DNA of 22,801 bases, from positions 1 through 22,801 of the forward strand of contig DVMB01000065.1 in assembly GCA_018715225.1 (NCBI GenBank), written 5' to 3'. This document shows positions 6,685 to 15,578 of the stretch, one piece after another. A program made the translations under genes and the position numbers. This stretch comes from Candidatus Onthoplasma faecigallinarum. Lineage in GTDB: Bacteria; Bacillota; Clostridia; Christensenellales; UBA1242. Each line of letters begins with the position of its first letter. Within the stretch, counting starts at the first letter, position 1. The notes beneath the pieces are model-generated. The model saw only the letters and a list, made by a program, of their open reading frames with translations, did not search any database and was not told the DNA's origin.

Positions 6685-9600
6685 ATGATAAAATTAATCA
6701 ATGTCCCATCTCTATACTCCGCAATGATTGGTTTAATTGAAAGGGTGGGAAAGAATTTAAGCGGTGAGATAGAAGTGATCGTTCCAGATAAGTTGAGTCT
6801 TTTTATGGAAAGGTTTTTGTTTGAACAATTGCACATATCTGCAAGTTTTAATATAAAAGTTAGCACATTCAACAGATTTGCTAAAAAAGGGTTAGTGATT
6901 GATAAAGAAAAGCAGATTTCAAAATTTGCTAGTATTGTGTTGATTCACAAGATATTGAATGAAAATGTAGATAAATTCACTATTTTGAAAAACAATTTTT
7001 ATTCGTTTCCGTATGCGGAAGAGATCTTCAAAACTATCAGTCAATTAAAATCTTCGAAAATCACAAGCGAAGAAATGAAGTCGTTCCAATCAGGCAATAC
7101 AAATTTAGAAAATAAAATTCATGATTTAGCGATAATATACGAAGAATACGAAAATGGCAAAGCAGGTCTTTTAGATTCGGCTGACGTGTTTTTGATGTCC
7201 ACCTTTTTTGTAAAAAATGGGAAAGAGGACAAAACATTGTATTTCATTGGGTTTGATGATTTTACTGCTATAGAATATGGAATAATTGAAGAATTGGCGA
7301 AAGTATGTGAAGTCAATGTATTTAATTATCATTCAAAATCTACTAATAGGAGTATATATAATGATGAGGTTTATACTCAACTCTATAACATTGCTCGTAT
7401 CAATGAATTGAATTTTGTTGTAGAAGAAGATGCGGGTGTTACTGCTACACAGGACTTAAAAAGTTTTTTGGAAAAAAATCTATTTTCTCATACTCAAGAT
7501 AAATATACATTGTCAAATGAGGTTGTAAAAGTTTATAGCGGGAACGGAGTTTTGAGCGAAATAGAATATGTCGCCCGTGATATTAGACGAAAGATTTTAG
7601 ATGGCGGAAAGTATAATCATAATGGAGTTGCAATCTATGATCTAGAAAGCAATGAAAATAAAATCAAAGAAATTTTTTCAAAATATGAAATAAACTATTA
7701 TATTGATAGTGAATTTTATCTAAATAAAAGCATTTTGTATAAATTTTTGTGCAGTGTGTTCAAATTCAATTTTGAAAATTTAAATGTGGTACATGTAATA
7801 GATTTGATCAATTCACCATTTTTTAAAATGGATAGAGATAAAAAAGTTTTGATGATAGATAAGCTTTTGTTTGTAAAAAACAGAGTGCACATTTCAAATA
7901 AATTCGATTTTGGAGATGAACTGGCGGATGAAAGTAGACAATTCTCAAATTTTTTATCCCTAATTACTTTTAAAAAAGATATGGACATATCTTCATTTAT
8001 ACATATGATTGAAGATTTGTCTAGTGCGTTAGATTTTGATGCGGTTTTAGATGAATTGGCAAAAGAAGCGAACTTGCAGGACAAGATTTTGCTCAGCAAA
8101 TCAAAGGAAACTATTTTAAATGTCTTAGACGACATACAAAAATTTTATCCTTTGGCTAATATAAATACAATATTTGATATTTTTTCTCATATTGGAGAAG
8201 TGGTCAAAATAAATAATTTACCATTGACGTTAGATGCTGTAAAAGTGCTGGACGCAAACAATTTCATGGAGATTTTCGATGATCTATACATAATAAATTG
8301 CACGTACGAAAATGCTCCAAGTCTAAAAAATGATTGCGGAATAATCTTGGATAGCGAGATCGCTGAATTAAATTTTTCGTATAAATTAAGTCCTACAATT
8401 AAACACATCAATAGTCTTTCAAAATTGAGATTATACAATACTGCATTGTTGTACAAGGATAGTTTGAATATAACATATTCGTATAATCCAAGTATTTTGA
8501 TAAAAGAGATACTAACAAAAATTCAAGTGAGTGTTGATGGGAAAAAGTATAATTTACAACCTTTCACAAAATTTGAATTTGATAAATATATGGCTCTCAG
8601 TATGTGGGACTATATCGAATTTTTGTCAAAATATCAGTGTGATAGCGAATTATTACATGAAAAACTTATAAAAATTAAAGATTTTAGAAATTTAAGCAAC
8701 GAAAATTTAAAAATTTATGCCGACATGAAAACTATATCTGCGTCTCAATTGGAAGCATATTTTAAATGTCCATTTTATTATTTTTTGAACAATGTTTTGA
8801 AAATAAAAGTTCGTCTTGATGATGAGATTCAGTCTTTGGATGTGGGAAATATTATCCATCAAATCATGTATGAGTATTATAGGCGGAACAAAAATGTAGG
8901 AGATGTATACGATTTCTGTGTAAAAGAAGTTTTTAAATATATTGATAAAAACGAGCGGCTAAAAATAAACAGTGATAGCCCTACTTTGATAAATCTAATT
9001 GACGAGTCGGTAAGGGTGATCAACGGCTTGAATTACATAGATGAAAACTCCTTGTTTGAGCCGAGATATTTTGAATATGATTTCAGCGGTAAAGATTCTT
9101 TGAAACTGCGAAATATAGATGTCATAGGTAAGGTGGACAGAATAGATGAGTTCGACTCAAATTTGCGAATAATTGATTACAAATCAGGTCGAGTTGATAG
9201 CGGATTGAAAGAATTATATTATGGCAACAAATTGCAACTATTTTTGTATTGCAGGGCTATGGAAAATAGTTTGAAAGAACGAGCGGTAGGTGGATTTTAT
9301 TTACCGCTTCATAATGTCTTTACAAGAGATGTCGCCAACACATATGCTCTAAAGGGCTTCTATGAAAATGAGACGAATATAGTACATGCACTGGATAAGA
9401 GACTTAGTCCTGGAGAAAAAAGCGATATAGTAAATGTTCGAATGAATAAGGACGGGCTTGCTTATAGAACGATTGGCAACAAGGAGTTAAGGGCAGAAGA
9501 GTTGGAAAAATTAAAAAACTATTCAACTATTGTCAGCGAACAAGCGGTAGATGAGATTAAGTCTGGATATATTGAACCGACGCCAAGTGCTGTGAGTAAA

Positions 9601-9705
9601 CCTTGCGAATTTTGCCCATATGTTCATGTATGCATGCGTAAAAGTAATGATATAAAATTTAGACCTTCAAACAAAGTAACAATAGATAGTTTTGATAAGG
9701 ATTAA
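6685..9705 (+). CDS. addB: AddB, subunit of the AddAB helicase-nuclease
   Basis: 1006 residues. AddB pairs with AddA to process double-strand DNA ends to 3' overhangs for RecA loading. The N-terminal half is an inactivated UvrD-type helicase fold (EVIVPDKLSLFMERFLFEQ and KVSTFNRFAKK align with the start of known AddB). The C-terminal RecB-like nuclease has DVIGKVDRIDEF, then IDYKSGR (Asp831, Lys833) and QLFLYCRA. Four cysteines for the AddB iron-sulfur cluster are present: Cys695 (KCPFYYF) and Cys974, Cys977, Cys983 (CEFCPYVHVC). The Walker A loop (GxxGxGKT) that many AddB proteins have near residue 10 is absent; the segment reads LINVPSLYSAM. There is no ribosome site; the promoter predicts a leaderless start at ATG 6685. 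addA begins 3 bases after its stop. Confidence 0.93.
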   Translation: MIKLINVPSLYSAMIGLIERVGKNLSGEIEVIVPDKLSLFMERFLFEQLHISASFNIKVSTFNRFAKKGLVIDKEKQISKFASIVLIHKILNENVDKFTILKNNFYSFPYAEEIFKTISQLKSSKITSEEMKSFQSGNTNLENKIHDLAIIYEEYENGKAGLLDSADVFLMSTFFVKNGKEDKTLYFIGFDDFTAIEYGIIEELAKVCEVNVFNYHSKSTNRSIYNDEVYTQLYNIARINELNFVVEEDAGVTATQDLKSFLEKNLFSHTQDKYTLSNEVVKVYSGNGVLSEIEYVARDIRRKILDGGKYNHNGVAIYDLESNENKIKEIFSKYEINYYIDSEFYLNKSILYKFLCSVFKFNFENLNVVHVIDLINSPFFKMDRDKKVLMIDKLLFVKNRVHISNKFDFGDELADESRQFSNFLSLITFKKDMDISSFIHMIEDLSSALDFDAVLDELAKEANLQDKILLSKSKETILNVLDDIQKFYPLANINTIFDIFSHIGEVVKINNLPLTLDAVKVLDANNFMEIFDDLYIINCTYENAPSLKNDCGIILDSEIAELNFSYKLSPTIKHINSLSKLRLYNTALLYKDSLNITYSYNPSILIKEILTKIQVSVDGKKYNLQPFTKFEFDKYMALSMWDYIEFLSKYQCDSELLHEKLIKIKDFRNLSNENLKIYADMKTISASQLEAYFKCPFYYFLNNVLKIKVRLDDEIQSLDVGNIIHQIMYEYYRRNKNVGDVYDFCVKEVFKYIDKNERLKINSDSPTLINLIDESVRVINGLNYIDENSLFEPRYFEYDFSGKDSLKLRNIDVIGKVDRIDEFDSNLRIIDYKSGRVDSGLKELYYGNKLQLFLYCRAMENSLKERAVGGFYLPLHNVFTRDVANTYALKGFYENETNIVHALDKRLSPGEKSDIVNVRMNKDGLAYRTIGNKELRAEELEKLKNYSTIVSEQAVDEIKSGYIEPTPSAVSKPCEFCPYVHVCMRKSNDIKFRPSNKVTIDSFDKD

Positions 9706-9708
9706 TGT

Positions 9709-12700
9709 ATGAAGAATTTTGAAAAAATACAACTTGATATTTTAAATGCTACCAATAAAAATCAACTGGTGAGTGCGGGGGCAGGGAGCGGCAAGACGAC
9801 CGTAATGATAGAAAAGATTGCTAACTTGCTCATAAAAGACAAAGTGCCGGTTGAGAACCTGTTGGTCGTTACTTTCACAGTTCTGGCGGCTGAAGAGATG
9901 AAAGAAAGACTGCAAGCAAAATTGGTCAGTGAACTAAATATAAGTGAGGATAAAGATGCTATATTAGCACTCATTGAAGATATAAAAACTGCAAGCATAG
10001 ATACAATAGATGGGTTCAGTTCTAAGACAATCAAAAAATATTTTTATGAATTAAACATATCTCCAAATATTGAAATAATTACAGATGCGACACGTGATTA
10101 TTATCTATCAAAAGCTATGAAAAAAACTTTGGACGATTATTCAAAAGATAGTGAAAAAATCAACATGCTGATAGACCTTTTTGGAGGCAACAGAAGAAAT
10201 TTGGAAAACATCAAGTCAATGGTGCTGTCTTGCTACTTGAATGTTATAAATATTGAAGATTATGAAAAATTTTTAGATGATTCGGTCAACGAATATATTG
10301 ACAGCATAAAAAGTGAAGCTGTTGTCAATAAATATATATCAAATTATATTGATAGATTGAAAAGGACTATAAGGGACAATTATTCATCTGTACAGGTTGA
10401 CATACAAGAAAAATTAAAAAATTATTTAAATATTTTAGATATATTTAATATAAATTTAAGTTTAAAAACAAATTTAATGAATTTAGAAAAAATAAATATA
10501 TCATCCTTTTCAATAAAAGAAGTAAAAAATAATCCAGAATTAAAAGAAATAAATGAATTAATAAACGAATTTAATGATTTGAAGAAAGACCTAAAAAATA
10601 ATGGAATTGATGAAAATTTTGATAAAATTAATGAAAAAATTATAATTTATTTCAAATATTTTATCGAAATATTAAAAAAATTTATAAATAATTACACTAA
10701 ATTAAAAGAAAAAAATAATTTAATTGATTTTAATGACCTCAATAGGTTAATGCTAAAATTATTGGACAATGAAAATATAAGGCAAGAACTCAATCAAAAA
10801 TATAAATATATATTTATTGACGAGTATCAAGATGTCAACCCGCTTCAAGATAGTTTGATGTCAAAATTGGTGGACAAAGACACTTCCCTTTTTACTGTAG
10901 GAGATGTGAAGCAATCTATATATGGATTTAGGGGTGCCAGTCCAGAATGGTTTTTAAATAAATACAACAACTATAAGAAAAAGGTGGATCAAGGCAAAGC
11001 CTTTGACATGAATATCAACTTTCGTTCCAATCCAAAAGTGCTGAATTTTGTCAATGAAATATTTTCAAAATTGATGACCAAAGAGACGGCGGATATCGAT
11101 TATTTGCATGATTGCATGATTGACGCAAAGCGAACAGACATAGTAGACGATAAAGTAAAAATCATGCTGTGTTGCGATAAAGGAGAAGACAATATTGCGT
11201 CAGGAATATATAGTGTAAAAAATAGTCCACGTGATGAAAATGTTACTTCAAAAGATTTGGAAAGTTATTTGGTGGTCAAGACTATAACAGAGTTGATAGG
11301 GTCAAGTTTTTATGACGCCAATCTAAAACAAAAGCGAACATTAACATATAGTGATATTGCGATCCTCACTCATTCACAAAAAGATGAAAACTCGCTGATA
11401 CTTATAGATATGTTAAAACAGGCTGGAATTCCTGTGAATGTAACGAACAGCGTAGATGTCGAGAACAGCGAAACGATAAAACTGATATTGTCTATCTTAA
11501 AATGCGTTATACATGAGGCTGATGATGTAGATTATTTGGCGACCTTTATGGCTATGACAGATATGGATATAAATGATGTCGTAAAAATTAGAGACAAGAA
11601 TAAATCATTATATGAAAATTTAATTGAGAATTTGGATGAAATAAAAATTTCTTCAGGTTTTAAACTCCTAGAGGATATTCAAACAAAATCGTATATCTCG
11701 TCTAATAGAGATTTGATTCGTTACATATTGAATGATTGCAAATTGAAATATTATGTTTTACGAATGGAAAATGGCACTAAAGAGTTGAACCTAGTTGAAG
11801 AATTTTTAAATAAGATTTCACCAGTTGAAGATAATTTGGGACTGGCTGAATTCATAGACATGATTGAAAGCAATATAAGTAAAGGAAGCGATTTTTTGAA
11901 TGTCGACAGGGAAGATAGCGTAGTCTTTCAAACGATTCATAAAAGTAAGGGTCTAGAATATCCAGTCGTGATACTATATAATTCATCTAAAATGTTTTCC
12001 TATCTGCGTGAAAATGATAGTATCACATTCAATGCTGATCTTGGACTTGGTGTCGACTATTTTGACATGGCAAACAGAACCAAGCAAGAGGGGTTAGTAA
12101 AGTATGCTATCAAAAAGAAGAATGCACTAAAAGGGTACAAAGAAGAATTAAGACTTTTGTATGTGGCTATGACAAGGGCAAAAAACAAATTGATCATAAC
12201 TGGTCAGTATTCTAATGGTTTGTTTAAAGATAAAAAGATAAAAAATACAAATTTTATGAACATGATTTTGTCATGTTTCCAAAATCTAGAAGAGGGCACG
12301 AACGAAAGAGAAAATTGTATCATTGATTTCGTCGACGTCGATTTGGCAAAACCTTTGAAAAAGGAACATTATAACAGGCAAGTAGAGAAGCTATATACAA
12401 ACTTTGATTACAGCAATAGTGAAAAATTTTCAATTCCATTAAAAAACACTGTAACAGGGTTAAACAGCGAATTGTCCCAACAGAATAGATTTGAAGCTAA
12501 AAAATGGCTAAACCCAACTATGCAATATGATGTGCAAGAAGATAGAGCTCTAATTGGTACGCATTATCATATGGCACTAGAGCAACTAGATTTTTCAAAA
12601 GAACATGAGAAAAATACTGAATTTGATGATGTTGATTATGCTAAGATCAAAAGAGCACATGACGTCATATCAAAATTGGCAAAAGGTTGCGTCAATATAA

Positions 12701-12978
12701 AAAAAGAGGCAGATTTTATGATGTATGTGCCGTATAACAAAATCGTTAGCGGAGATATTGATGATAAAATCTTGATTCAAGGTGTGTGCGACCTGATAAT
12801 AGAATATGAGGACAGTATCACAATTGTAGATTATAAATTTTCTCATCTATCAATTGAAAGTTTGAAGCAAAAATATCAAGAGCAATTAAACATTTATAAA
12901 ATGGCTGTCGAAAGTGCTTATGGGAAAAAAGTTGAGCATGTGTTCATTTATTCAATCAATACGGGAGAGTTAGGATAG
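9709..12978 (+). CDS. addA: AddA, helicase-nuclease subunit of AddAB
   Basis: 1089 residues, somewhat shorter than B. subtilis AddA. Superfamily 1 helicase motifs: Walker A SAGAGSGKTT (22-31), motif Ia VVTFTVLAAEEMK, Walker B FIDEYQD (about 370-376), motif III GDVKQSIYGFRGA, motif IV NINFRSNP, motif V TIHKSKGLEYPVVIL, motif VI LLYVAMTRAKNKL. The C-terminal RecB-type nuclease has LIQGVCDLIIE and IVDYKF (near 1040). AAGGA lies 8 bases before ATG 9709, giving likely coupling with addB (3-base gap). Residues about 240-345 are an unusually Asn/Lys/Ile-rich, AT-only-codon stretch. The 3' end overlaps the convergent small gene by 9 bp. Confidence 0.95.
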   Translation: MKNFEKIQLDILNATNKNQLVSAGAGSGKTTVMIEKIANLLIKDKVPVENLLVVTFTVLAAEEMKERLQAKLVSELNISEDKDAILALIEDIKTASIDTIDGFSSKTIKKYFYELNISPNIEIITDATRDYYLSKAMKKTLDDYSKDSEKINMLIDLFGGNRRNLENIKSMVLSCYLNVINIEDYEKFLDDSVNEYIDSIKSEAVVNKYISNYIDRLKRTIRDNYSSVQVDIQEKLKNYLNILDIFNINLSLKTNLMNLEKINISSFSIKEVKNNPELKEINELINEFNDLKKDLKNNGIDENFDKINEKIIIYFKYFIEILKKFINNYTKLKEKNNLIDFNDLNRLMLKLLDNENIRQELNQKYKYIFIDEYQDVNPLQDSLMSKLVDKDTSLFTVGDVKQSIYGFRGASPEWFLNKYNNYKKKVDQGKAFDMNINFRSNPKVLNFVNEIFSKLMTKETADIDYLHDCMIDAKRTDIVDDKVKIMLCCDKGEDNIASGIYSVKNSPRDENVTSKDLESYLVVKTITELIGSSFYDANLKQKRTLTYSDIAILTHSQKDENSLILIDMLKQAGIPVNVTNSVDVENSETIKLILSILKCVIHEADDVDYLATFMAMTDMDINDVVKIRDKNKSLYENLIENLDEIKISSGFKLLEDIQTKSYISSNRDLIRYILNDCKLKYYVLRMENGTKELNLVEEFLNKISPVEDNLGLAEFIDMIESNISKGSDFLNVDREDSVVFQTIHKSKGLEYPVVILYNSSKMFSYLRENDSITFNADLGLGVDYFDMANRTKQEGLVKYAIKKKNALKGYKEELRLLYVAMTRAKNKLIITGQYSNGLFKDKKIKNTNFMNMILSCFQNLEEGTNERENCIIDFVDVDLAKPLKKEHYNRQVEKLYTNFDYSNSEKFSIPLKNTVTGLNSELSQQNRFEAKKWLNPTMQYDVQEDRALIGTHYHMALEQLDFSKEHEKNTEFDDVDYAKIKRAHDVISKLAKGCVNIKKEADFMMYVPYNKIVSGDIDDKILIQGVCDLIIEYEDSITIVDYKFSHLSIESLKQKYQEQLNIYKMAVESAYGKKVEHVFIYSINTGELG

Positions 12979-13197
12979 AGGGATATTTTCATCGTTGTTT
13001 ATATGAATGTTTTGTTCTTTCAATAGATCTAAATAATCTTCCCACATGTGTTCTCGAATGGGAATCGGTTTGTGATTATCAAAATACAGCACCAATGCTG
13101 GATATATATGATGATATGAACTAAACAGACTGGCACCTATGCAATGATTGGTGTTGATCAGTCGTTTTGCCATTGCGTGATAGTTGTAATAAGACAT
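12970..13197 (-). CDS. Small conserved hypothetical protein
   Basis: 75 residues from ATG 13197, beginning MSYYNYHAMAKRLINTNHC. A 5' extension to 13242 is rejected because those codons fall in a terminator hairpin. The core PALVLYFDNHKPIPIREHMWEDYLDLL resembles a small Clostridia family of unknown function with a YHAMAKxLI start and a PIREH box; this is recollection, not a search. The protein is soluble and histidine-rich, with no cysteine pair or membrane span. There is no clear Shine-Dalgarno, and a perfect palindrome sits in its short 5' UTR. It converges on addA with a 9-bp overlap. Confidence 0.6.
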   Translation of the reverse strand: MSYYNYHAMAKRLINTNHCIGASLFSSYHHIYPALVLYFDNHKPIPIREHMWEDYLDLLKEQNIHINNDENIPLS

Positions 13198-13202
13198 ACA
13201 AT

Positions 13203-13216
13203 TATTGTGCACAATA
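13203..13216. promoter_or_regulatory. 14-bp perfect palindrome upstream of the small minus-strand gene
   Basis: TATTGTGCACAATA, extended by flanking ACAAT/ATTGT arms offset by one base (13198-13220). It lies between a TATAAT (near 13227..13222) and the ATG at 13197, a typical operator position for a dimeric repressor. Confidence 0.5.
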
Positions 13217-13230
13217 TTGTAAATTATATG

Positions 13231-13259
13231 AAAAAAGACCATTTTGCTTGGTCTTTTTT
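13231..13259 (-). terminator. Terminator between the two minus-strand genes
   Basis: AAAAAAGACC (13231-13240), a 9-base loop and GGTCTTTTTT (13250-13259). It is symmetrical and can work either way; it ends the transcript of the membrane-protein gene 13266-13763. Confidence 0.85.
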
Positions 13260-13265
13260 ATTTTA

Positions 13266-13763
13266 TTATATATTCTCAATTTCTATACTGCCTGTCTTTT
13301 TGAAGTTGTCTTCTATATTATCGTATTCCTTTTTCAACACAATAAATCTATATACAAAGAAACCAATGACTATCAGCATGAATGCAGACATAATTACATA
13401 ATGAACAGGCGTAATAGAAAAATCAAAAGCGTTAGGTGCATGGAATACAATCTCTCTAGCGGCGATGTTTTCACATTCTGCACGAGTTTTTATATCCGAA
13501 CCCACGGCAGACCATTCGCTAGGCATACCTTCATTATAATATACGACAAAATATTGGTCGTCATCAACTTCAATACAGTAGGCGATTGTCAAATCTGTCG
13601 ATGATGAGGCGGCCGAACCATTAGTCTTAAGTGCGTTCATCTCAATGCTATAGATCATTCCTTCCATAAGGACTATAGCGACAAAAGCACCCAAAATGGC
13701 ACAAATTGTCTTCAAAGTCATCTCAATAAACTCACGTTTCTTCATTCTTTTTATGAAGTCCAT
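13266..13763 (-). CDS. Two-helix membrane protein of unknown function
   Basis: 165 residues. A basic N-terminus (MDFIKRMKKREFIEMTLK) is followed by one membrane helix (about 20-42, CAILGAFVAIVLMEGMIYSI). A soluble domain of about 70 residues follows, including DQYFVVYYNEG and three cysteines in all. The second helix is near 122-142 (VIMSAFMLIVIGFFVYRFIV), and the tail is charged. With basic residues at both ends, both termini are probably cytoplasmic and the middle extracytoplasmic. AGGAG lies 6 bases before ATG 13763. It has its own promoter (13812..13784) back to back with that of mrnC. Family not recognised. Confidence 0.7.
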   Translation of the reverse strand: MDFIKRMKKREFIEMTLKTICAILGAFVAIVLMEGMIYSIEMNALKTNGSAASSSTDLTIAYCIEVDDDQYFVVYYNEGMPSEWSAVGSDIKTRAECENIAAREIVFHAPNAFDFSITPVHYVIMSAFMLIVIGFFVYRFIVLKKEYDNIEDNFKKTGSIEIENI

Positions 13764-13783
13764 AAAAATCTCCTGTCAAAATA

Positions 13784-13812
13784 ATATTAAACTAAAACTG
13801 ATATTTTGTCAA
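13784..13812 (-). promoter_or_regulatory. Promoter of the two-helix membrane protein
   Basis: On the minus strand TTGACA (13812..13807), a 17-bp spacer and TAATAT (13789..13784). It is divergent from the mrnC promoter, with 18 bases between the two -35 boxes. Confidence 0.65.
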
Positions 13813-13830
13813 AGATTTTTATATACTTTC

Positions 13831-13859
13831 TTTACAATTTTAATGTATTGTGCTATATT
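13831..13859 (+). promoter_or_regulatory. mrnC promoter predicting a leaderless mRNA
   Basis: TTTACA (13831-13836), a 17-bp spacer and TGc-TATATT (13854-13859), then exactly 6 bases to ATG 13866. No ribosome site precedes that ATG. Confidence 0.65.
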
Positions 13860-13865
13860 TTTTAT

Positions 13866-14255
13866 ATGGAAAATTCAAGCAAAAATGATGCTTATTTAAA
13901 AAATGTCAAAGTGTTGGCGTACTTGGGAGACAGCGTTTTTAGTTTTTTAGTGAAAAAATATCTGGTGGAAAATTATCAATTAAAGACCAATCAACTCAAT
14001 AAGATGGCTAACTCAGTGCTTTGTGCCAAGACGCAGGCCGAAATCATGCAAAAACTTGATAATTTATCGAATGAAGAACAAGATATTGTTATGCGGGCAA
14101 GAAATGCTCACATCAACAGCAAGGCAAAAAATAGTTCGTTACACGAATATAGTTTGGCTACACAGTTGGAGGCGTTGGTAGGCTTTTGGTGTCTCAATGG
14201 AAATGAGGAGAGATTGAAATATCTATTTGATAACTTTATTAAGGAGAGATTATGA
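13866..14255 (+). CDS. mrnC: Mini-ribonuclease III (MrnC)
   Basis: 129 residues from ATG 13866. A longer frame starting at 13806 would add a hydrophobic stretch translated from the promoter itself. MrnC is an RNase III catalytic domain without a double-strand RNA binding domain and matures 23S rRNA ends in Firmicutes. The signature LAYLGDSVFSFLVKKYLV is at about 15-32 (Asp of GDS is catalytic), with MRARNAHINSKAKNSSLHEY and the second acidic motif ATQLEALVGFWCLNG near 100-113. Its stop overlaps the start of rlmB by 4 bases (ATGA), so the two are coupled. The promoter predicts a leaderless start. Confidence 0.93.
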   Translation: MENSSKNDAYLKNVKVLAYLGDSVFSFLVKKYLVENYQLKTNQLNKMANSVLCAKTQAEIMQKLDNLSNEEQDIVMRARNAHINSKAKNSSLHEYSLATQLEALVGFWCLNGNEERLKYLFDNFIKERL

Positions 14256-14971
14256 TAGTTGAAGGTAAAAATATAATAAATGAGCTGTTGAACTCTAGCC
14301 AAAAGATTGAAAAAATATTGGTTTCCAATAGAAAGAATGAAGATATCATTAAAATTTTGGACAAAGCAAACAGGCAAGGAATAAAAGTTGAGCAGGTAGA
14401 TGTAAAGACATTGGACAAAATAGCAGGGACTAAGACGCAGGGCGTGATAGCATTCATCCCTAATTTCAAATATGTTGAAATTGAAGATATTCTATTGGAG
14501 GCAAAGAGGAAAGGAGAGAATCCGTTTATAGTCATTTTGGACGGGATAGTCGATCCTCATAATTTAGGTGCTATCATCAGGACATGCGAATGTGCGGGCG
14601 TGCATGGAGTAATCATACCTGAGAACAGGGCATGTGAGATAAATGGTACAGTGTATAAAACAAGTGCGGGTGCAGTAACGCATATGAAAGTGGCGTTGGT
14701 AACTAACCTTACCAGATGTATCCAGCAGTTGAAAAAAGAAAGGGTGTGGGTTTACGCTCTTGAGGCAGGGAACAAGAACATTTATTCTGCCGATTTCAAA
14801 TATCCTACCGCATTGGTTGTTGGAAGCGAGGGCAAGGGAGTCTCCAGACTGGTTAGAGACAATTGTGATGAAATATTATCATTGAATATGTATGGGAAAG
14901 TAAATAGTTTAAATGCCTCAAACGCCGCCGCAATAGCAATATATGAGGTCGTTAGACAAAGGAGCAAATAA
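14252..14971 (+). CDS. rlmB: 23S rRNA (guanosine-2'-O-) methyltransferase RlmB, TrmH/SpoU family
   Basis: 239 residues, the usual RlmB length. The N-terminal substrate-binding domain starts IVEGKNIINELL. The SPOUT knot motifs are motif 1 DPHNLGAIIRTCECAG (about 102-117), motif 2 ALVVGSEGKGVSRLV (about 189-203) and motif 3 SLNASNAAAIAIYE (about 218-231). It methylates the ribose of a guanosine in the peptidyl-transferase region of 23S rRNA, using S-adenosylmethionine. GGAG lies upstream inside mrnC. It is coupled to mrnC (4-base overlap), and sigH starts right after its stop. Confidence 0.93.
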   Translation: MIVEGKNIINELLNSSQKIEKILVSNRKNEDIIKILDKANRQGIKVEQVDVKTLDKIAGTKTQGVIAFIPNFKYVEIEDILLEAKRKGENPFIVILDGIVDPHNLGAIIRTCECAGVHGVIIPENRACEINGTVYKTSAGAVTHMKVALVTNLTRCIQQLKKERVWVYALEAGNKNIYSADFKYPTALVVGSEGKGVSRLVRDNCDEILSLNMYGKVNSLNASNAAAIAIYEVVRQRSK

Positions 14972-14972
14972 T

Positions 14973-15578
14973 TTGGAAGAAAAACAATTAGTAGAACGGA
15001 TCGCAAAAGCTCAAAAACAAGATGATCAGGCTATGGAGGAATTACTTAGGAGTTTCAAACCAAAAGTAATCGCTATTTCACGAGAATATTTCTTGTTGGG
15101 AGCAGATTTTGACGATTTGATTCAGGAGGGCATGATTGGTCTATACAAGGCAATAAATATCTATGATGTCAACAAAAATCATAATTTTAGTGCTTTTGCA
15201 TCCCTTTGTATACACAGGCAATTACAGAATGCAGTCAAGAATGCCAACAGGAAAAAGAACGCACCGCTGAATTCATATTTACCTATTAAATATTACGACG
15301 GCACAGGGCAAGATGAAGAAAAAGTCAATAAATTGGTTGTGGTAGATGACACGAGTGATATAGAACAAAATTATATTGACAAAGAGATGAATTCTATAAT
15401 GATAAGTAAGGTTAAGGGCATCCTTACTCCACAGCAATTCAAAATTCTAAAGATGTTTTTGAACGGAGACACATATGAACATATGGCCAATGCAAACAAC
15501 ACAACGATAAAAAAGATAGACAATACCATTCAAGCAATAAAAAGAAAATTGAGGACAATAAAAGGAGAAATCCAATGA
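14973..15578 (+). CDS. sigH: RNA polymerase sigma factor of the SigH type
   Basis: 201 residues from TTG 14973, chosen because AAAGGAG (14958-14964) lies 8 bases upstream; an earlier in-frame ATG at 14943 lies inside rlmB. Region 2 (FDDLIQEGMIGLYKAINIYD and FSAFASLCIHRQLQNAVKNANR) and region 4 (LTPQQFKILKMFLNG...NTTIKKIDNTIQAIKRKLRTI) are intact. B. subtilis SigH directs early stationary-phase and sporulation genes, and the gene follows rlmB/mrnC there too. In this organism the target set is unknown, and no sporulation gene is in the window. The stop overlaps the dnaX start by 4 bases. Confidence 0.9.
   Translation: MEEKQLVERIAKAQKQDDQAMEELLRSFKPKVIAISREYFLLGADFDDLIQEGMIGLYKAINIYDVNKNHNFSAFASLCIHRQLQNAVKNANRKKNAPLNSYLPIKYYDGTGQDEEKVNKLVVVDDTSDIEQNYIDKEMNSIMISKVKGILTPQQFKILKMFLNGDTYEHMANANNTTIKKIDNTIQAIKRKLRTIKGEIQ

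Noticed and set aside
10420..10745. Frameshift or foreign insert in addA
   Set aside because: The frame is continuous, and motifs I and II on either side are in register and intact, so it is a compositionally odd but in-frame segment.
13198..13242. N-terminal extension of the small minus-strand gene (MVFFHIIYN...)
   Set aside because: Those codons come from a terminator hairpin, the TATAAT region and the palindrome. The ATG at 13197 starts the conserved-looking part.
13144..13604. Plus-strand ORFs of 85 and 145 codons
   Set aside because: They are mirror frames of the minus-strand membrane protein and the small conserved gene, and they read through a terminator.
13806..13865. N-terminal 20 residues (MSKIFIYFLYNF...) of Mini-RNase III, which would look like a membrane anchor
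   Set aside because: These bases are the -35 and -10 promoter elements, and MrnC proteins have no such anchor. ATG 13866 gives the normal family length.
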